Source: GCA-2728135 sp002728135
Lineage (GTDB): Bacteria > Pseudomonadota > Alphaproteobacteria > UBA828
Direction: 5' to 3'
Length of the DNA stretch: 64,000 bases
Assembly (NCBI GenBank): GCA_963997635.1
Contig: CAXEND010000003.1
Span: forward strand, 62,001 to 126,000
In this document: piece by piece, positions 60,342 to 64,000 of the stretch
How positions within the stretch are numbered: position 1 is the first letter of the stretch
How the letters are laid out: the number at the start of each line of letters is the position of its first letter
Position numbers and translations under genes: made by a program
Notes under the pieces: generated by a model
Told to the model about the DNA's origin: nothing
What the model saw: only the letters and a program-made list of their open reading frames with translations
Databases searched by the model: none

Positions 60342-61502
60342 CTATAAATCAGGTATAATTTTATCGAGTGCTTCTAAAACTGTGATGCCAAGCTTGGAAG
60401 ATTTACCCAAAGACCACCCATAAATAGAATCTGGGTTTTTTGCATTATCCTTAAAAGGTTGTTCTAATGTCATGGCAGGGCAGCCAAAGTATTCAGCTAC
60501 CCAGTTACCTGCAATCTTAAGATTAGCTTTGCCAGGCTGGTTCTTTGGATATCCATATTGATCTTGAAACTCAATTGATAAATCACATAGTGCTTTTTCA
60601 AACTTTCTTACCAAGGAAATTTGCTTTTGGTTTATTGATGGGACTCCATCTGGGCCAGCAATAAAGTTGTATGGAAGTGCCTCATCTCCATGTATATCAA
60701 GAAAAAAATTACATCCAGTCCTTTTCATTAATTCTCTTACATTATAAACCTCTGGACTATCAGAAAGACTTGGGGTTTCCCATTCTCGGTTTAAATTAAC
60801 CCCTTTGGCATTTGTGCGTAAAAAACCATGGAAACTGCCATCTGGATTCATATTTGGAACTAAGTAAAAAGTTGCAGAGTCTAAAAGTCTCTTTGCCAGT
60901 GTGTTTTTTTCTAGAATTAATTTTTTTATTAGCCCTTCCATTAGCCATGAAGCCATTGATTCTCCCGGATGCTGTCGAGCAATAATCCAACATACGAGAT
61001 CATTGTTTTGAGAAGAACCCGCTTTTATAATATCTATTGATCTTTTTTCAACACTTAAACAGTTTGAATTTATTTCAACAAATTCTGATTGTTGACATTT
61101 CGCAATCAGATCATTGAGACGCTCCAATGAATAAGGTGCAAAGTATGCATACCATTGTAGATCTGAATTAGGTTTATGATTAATAGTTAATATTCCATCA
61201 TGGTATTCAGTTTTGACCCGTGTCCATTCTTTTCTGTCAAACGTTGTTAATGCCTGATACCCAAGCCAACCTTGAGTATATGAGGCTTCACCTGCATTAA
61301 TTATCCTCATGGTGACATCAATGTCTTTAGCTCCAGATAGTCGATAGTAAAACCACTGAAAGAATTTACCCCCCTTATCTGGACTTATCTCCAATATAAT
61401 ATTGGATGGATCCTTATTAGATTTGCAAACGATGTTACCACTGTCAAAATTGCTTAAGATTTCCATTATCTTCTTGTGCCTTTTTATTAATAATTTGGAC
61501 AT
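60342..61502 (-). CDS. M14-family zinc carboxypeptidase (cytosolic type)
   Basis: 386 residues of the M14 peptidase family with an N-terminal beta-sandwich pre-domain typical of cytosolic carboxypeptidases (CCP/AGBL group). Zinc ligands: His in A-R-Q-H-P-G-E-S with Glu (about 177-180), and His in L-D-I-H-G-D-E (about 271). Catalytic Glu in T-L-E-Q-P-F (about 351) and the R-T-N-A-K-G-V-N-L-N-R-E-W segment (about 231-243). The start is uncertain: ATG 61502 or ATG 61466 (M-E-I-L-S-N-F-D-S-G-N, the usual start), both with weak ribosome sites. Substrate unknown. Convergent with msrB. Confidence 0.88.
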   Translation of the reverse strand: MSKLLIKRHKKIMEILSNFDSGNIVCKSNKDPSNIILEISPDKGGKFFQWFYYRLSGAKDIDVTMRIINAGEASYTQGWLGYQALTTFDRKEWTRVKTEYHDGILTINHKPNSDLQWYAYFAPYSLERLNDLIAKCQQSEFVEINSNCLSVEKRSIDIIKAGSSQNNDLVCWIIARQHPGESMASWLMEGLIKKLILEKNTLAKRLLDSATFYLVPNMNPDGSFHGFLRTNAKGVNLNREWETPSLSDSPEVYNVRELMKRTGCNFFLDIHGDEALPYNFIAGPDGVPSINQKQISLVRKFEKALCDLSIEFQDQYGYPKNQPGKANLKIAGNWVAEYFGCPAMTLEQPFKDNAKNPDSIYGWSLGKSSKLGITVLEALDKIIPDL

Positions 61503-61596
61503 TTAGCTAACATTTAAATAACAATACATGCTTTAGTTATTTTAGTCGTAATTTTGTTTATATTTAAAATCTAATCATTAAAACGACAAAGGAAAT

Positions 61597-61938
61597 ATGT
61601 TTTTAGAACCAAAAATAAAATCAGAAATCAGAGTTAAAGCATTAATAAAACAATGTGACATCGAAATGATTCCGGTTGTGTTATTGCATCGTGGTGATAT
61701 AGATGCAGGAGCGGTGCTGTTAAAAATTAATTTGATGGATGGGCAGTGTATTCTATTAAGCCAAACCAGAGATATTAGTGGAAAATTAGTTTGGATGAGA
61801 ACTCTTGGTGAGGGTCATTTTATGGAAAGTAAAGTAGATGAATACATTAAGCACCAGTTGAATATAGACCAAGATTTATGGGTATTAGAAATAGAAGATA
61901 GAAAAGGGTTATATACTCCTACTGAGCCAGTAATTTGA
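61597..61938 (+). CDS. DUF1491 family protein
   Basis: 113 residues. V-K-A-L-I-K-Q-C-D near 13-21, H-R-G-D-I-D-A-G-A-V-L-L-K-I near 31-44, and D-L-W-V-L-E-I-E-D-R near 93-102 identify DUF1491, a small family of alphaproteobacteria of unknown function. A useful marker of class. It is followed by the convergent antiporter gene. Confidence 0.88.
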   Translation: MFLEPKIKSEIRVKALIKQCDIEMIPVVLLHRGDIDAGAVLLKINLMDGQCILLSQTRDISGKLVWMRTLGEGHFMESKVDEYIKHQLNIDQDLWVLEIEDRKGLYTPTEPVI

Positions 61939-61972
61939 ATATTTTGATTTCTCGTTTTAAAGTAAAGGCATC

Positions 61973-63262
61973 TTACTTGCTGTTGTTGGCAGTCTTTCCT
62001 AAAGCTAATTGGATGACCTGCTTTACAGTTAGCCCTTGTATAACTATAGAAAAAACTACTACTGCATAAGTTGCAGCAAGAATAATCGGTTTAGAGGGGC
62101 CATCCGGGAGTGAGAGTGCTAGGGCAACAGATATTCCGCCACGGAGACCTCCCCAGGCTAGTACAGGAATTGTACCCTTAGTAAACTCTTGCTTAAGTTT
62201 TAGTAATGATAAGGGAATACTTACACTTATGAAACGTGCTATTACTGTGATAGGTATTGCTATCAGCGCAAATGTTACAATTTGTCCAGACCATGTCAGA
62301 GATAGGATTTCAAAACCTATTAACAAGAACAAAACTGAGTTCATGATTTCATCTAGTAATGACCAGAATTTTGTAACATGATCTCTAGTTGTTTCCCCCA
62401 TAGCAAAATTCTTACCATGATTCCCAATCAGTAAACCTGCAATGACAACAGCTATTGGTCCTGAAAGATGTGCAGCAATAGCTATACAATAAGTGCCCAT
62501 TACTAAAGCCAATGTAATAAGTACTTCAAGATTGTGCTCATTCACTGTTTTGAGAATTCGATATGCAATCCACCCTGCTATAAAACCCAAGGCCGCACCG
62601 CCTAGTGCTTCTTGCACAAACAGCTTAATTACATCAGCAACAGTTGGTGTAATGCTTTGACCTGTAGGATCTGTTAAACTTATTGCTAAGCTTACAATGA
62701 TAAGGAAAACTACGATTCCTACTCCATCGTTAAAAAGGCTTTCCCCAGCAATTTTTGTTTTGAGAGGTTTTGGAATTTTTACAGTTTTTAATATTCCAAG
62801 TACTGCAACTGGATCTGTGGGGGTAATTAATGCACCAAAGACTAAACACCAAATAAAGGGTATGTTAAGCCCAATAAGATTAGATAATCCCCATATAGTT
62901 AATCCAACTAAGAAAGTAGAGATGAGGACTCCAAGAGTAGCTAGGCTACCTATAGCCCATTTTTTTTCTATTAGATCATTGAGATTGATATGTAGTGCAC
63001 CTGCAAAAAGTAGAAAACTCAGCATTCCTTCCATTAATAATTCATAAAAATCTATACCTGTAACAAATCCTGTAACAGCAGTTTCAATTCCTAAGCTCGG
63101 TGCAATAGAATCGACACCCAATACACCAAGGGATGTAAAAAGAGATATAATTACAAGACCGATAGTATGTGGGAGTTTCAGAAACTTATAATTGCAAAAA
63201 CCAAAAAAAGCTGCGAGGGATATAATAATAGTTGCAGCTGTAAAAATTGAAGGCTGAGCCAT
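61973..63262 (-). CDS. Na+/H+ antiporter, CPA1 (NhaP) type
   Basis: 429-residue membrane protein, about 12-13 helices. Motif T-P-T-D-P-V-A-V (about 147-154) and the ion-binding N-D in E-S-L-F-N-D-G-V-G (about 174-182) are diagnostic of CPA1, the electroneutral group (Asn-Asp, not Asp-Asp). W-G-G-L-R-G-G-I-S-V-A-L-A-L near 375-388 is also typical. No long hydrophilic C-terminal regulatory tail. ATG 63262 is preferred (AGGA nine bases upstream); ATG 63289 would extend by nine residues. Confidence 0.9.
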   Translation of the reverse strand: MAQPSIFTAATIIISLAAFFGFCNYKFLKLPHTIGLVIISLFTSLGVLGVDSIAPSLGIETAVTGFVTGIDFYELLMEGMLSFLLFAGALHINLNDLIEKKWAIGSLATLGVLISTFLVGLTIWGLSNLIGLNIPFIWCLVFGALITPTDPVAVLGILKTVKIPKPLKTKIAGESLFNDGVGIVVFLIIVSLAISLTDPTGQSITPTVADVIKLFVQEALGGAALGFIAGWIAYRILKTVNEHNLEVLITLALVMGTYCIAIAAHLSGPIAVVIAGLLIGNHGKNFAMGETTRDHVTKFWSLLDEIMNSVLFLLIGFEILSLTWSGQIVTFALIAIPITVIARFISVSIPLSLLKLKQEFTKGTIPVLAWGGLRGGISVALALSLPDGPSKPIILAATYAVVVFSIVIQGLTVKQVIQLALGKTANNSK

Positions 63263-63335
63263 ACTACTAAGTCCTAATTTCGATTTCACTCTATATTTTA
63301 ATAAATAGAATTAAAAAATAACTCTACCAAATATT

Positions 63336-64000
63336 TTATGACCGCAACAGGGGTACACCAGGGCGAGAGCTTGAATGTATTCCATTCTCAAAAACAATAG
63401 TTCCGTTAACGATTACTGTATGAATTCCTTCTGAAGGTTTTAGAGGGTTATCATAAGTTGCATTATCTTTAACAGTTTTAGGATCAAAGATAACTACATC
63501 AGCAAATGAACCAGGAATTAGCTCACCACGATTTTTTAATTTAAAAGTTCTTGCACTCAGACTTGTCATCTTTCTTACAGCTTCTTCTAAGGTAAATATA
63601 CCTATATCTCTTGCATAATGACCCAGAACGCGAGGAAATGTTCCCCAAAGGCGGGGGTGAGGATGTTTGTCATTCGGCAATCCATCAGAGCCAATCATTG
63701 TATCTGGATGTTGAAGAATCTTTTGAACATCAGACTCATTCATTAAGAAATATATTGCACCGCCAGGCATAAGTGCTTTTACAGCATCTTCTTTCTTGCA
63801 TTTCATTTGATTGCAAATATATTCTAGGTCGTGACCCGAGAAGTTTGGAAAGGTTTTTGACCAAGTAATTATTACACGTTCTGACATTTCAACCATTTCC
63901 GGTAATATAACAGTTGATGCTGCGGTATAAGGATATGCATCAAGGCCAACAGTTTGGAAAGATTTTGCCTGATTAATTCTTCTAAGTGTTTCTGAGCTTC
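63336..64000 (-). CDS. N-acyl-D-amino-acid deacylase / D-aminoacylase, C-terminal part (runs off the window)
   Basis: The frame is open from the right edge to 63336, giving about 221 residues without a start. It carries V-G-L-D-A-Y-P-Y-T-A-A-S-T-V (the D-aminoacylase block), M-I-G-S-D-G-L-P (metal Asp) with D-K-H-P-H-P-R-L-W-G-T-F-P-R, and the terminal beta-sandwich F-A-D-V-V-I-F-D-P and V-I-V-N-G. These fit the amidohydrolase family that removes N-acyl groups from D-amino acids. The catalytic lysine/early histidines lie outside the window. Confidence 0.9.
   Translation of the reverse strand, partial: SSETLRRINQAKSFQTVGLDAYPYTAASTVILPEMVEMSERVIITWSKTFPNFSGHDLEYICNQMKCKKEDAVKALMPGGAIYFLMNESDVQKILQHPDTMIGSDGLPNDKHPHPRLWGTFPRVLGHYARDIGIFTLEEAVRKMTSLSARTFKLKNRGELIPGSFADVVIFDPKTVKDNATYDNPLKPSEGIHTVIVNGTIVFENGIHSSSRPGVPLLRS

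Noticed and set aside
1..64000. CRISPR arrays, insertion sequences, phage genes, attachment sites
   Set aside because: No regularly spaced repeats, transposase, integrase or terminal inverted repeats were seen. The only tandem repeat is the 36-base one in the binding-protein gene.

Overview
The window is AT-rich, densely packed bacterial chromosome with short intergenic gaps. It shows no tRNA, rRNA, insertion sequence, phage gene or CRISPR array. The best guess is a free-living, probably marine, AT-rich alphaproteobacterium. The evidence is the sulfur-assimilation order cysG - DUF2849 - cysI - DUF934 - cysH, a DUF1491 gene, and many genes for amide, amino-acid and other dissolved organic nitrogen catabolism. 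A complete F420 pathway is unusual for that class. Assignment is from gene content only; there is no rRNA in the window.

Layout. 1-8150: amide block. It holds the tail of a urtD-like and a full urtE-like ABC ATPase, both subunits of an N,N-dimethylformamidase-type iron amidohydrolase, a Rieske-oxygenase homologue that has lost both metal sites, a small unknown protein, a Sel1-repeat protein, two unknown small proteins and an aliphatic amidase. 8186-18322: F420 block. One split-barrel and two luciferase-like candidate F420 enzymes and an aminotransferase precede the run cofG-cofH-cofD-cofC-cofE-npdG. 18354-26489: a second aminotransferase, hydantoinase/oxoprolinase HyuA-HyuB, a LarA-like protein, a class IV aminotransferase and a DksA-like zinc-finger protein. 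26500-30220: SDR, C45-type acyltransferase, NodB deacetylase and two small unknown proteins. 30289-38473: malate synthase G, an amidase, 5-oxoprolinase PxpC-PxpB-PxpA and an acyl-CoA synthetase. 38654-43942: alpha/beta hydrolase, SDR, metallo-beta-lactamase-fold hydrolase, two EamA exporters and a PRISE-type reductase.

44237-46763 is the most unusual part: a dienelactone hydrolase with an extra C-terminal domain, then an AAA+ ATPase with the architecture of eukaryotic/archaeal Vps4 (MIT-like N-terminal helices, meiotic-clade AAA core, Vps4_C-like tail). 46816-49674: aquaporin, an orphan periplasmic binding protein and UbiX. 49822-54464: assimilatory sulfate/sulfite reduction and siroheme synthesis. 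54546-64000: Nudix hydrolase, asparaginase, CitE-like lyase with its GntR regulator, CoA-transferase, a divergent rhodanese/msrB pair around a strong palindromic site, M14 carboxypeptidase, DUF1491, an NhaP-type antiporter and the 3' part of an N-acyl-D-amino-acid deacylase.

How the parts fit. Amidases, DMFase, hydantoinase, oxoprolinase, asparaginase and D-aminoacylase all release ammonium, amines or amino acids from amide bonds. The aminotransferases, CoA enzymes and malate synthase can feed the carbon into central metabolism. The F420 genes supply a deazaflavin cofactor, with NADPH-recycled electrons, to nearby oxidoreductases. All functions are read from sequence motifs and family knowledge; no similarity search was run.
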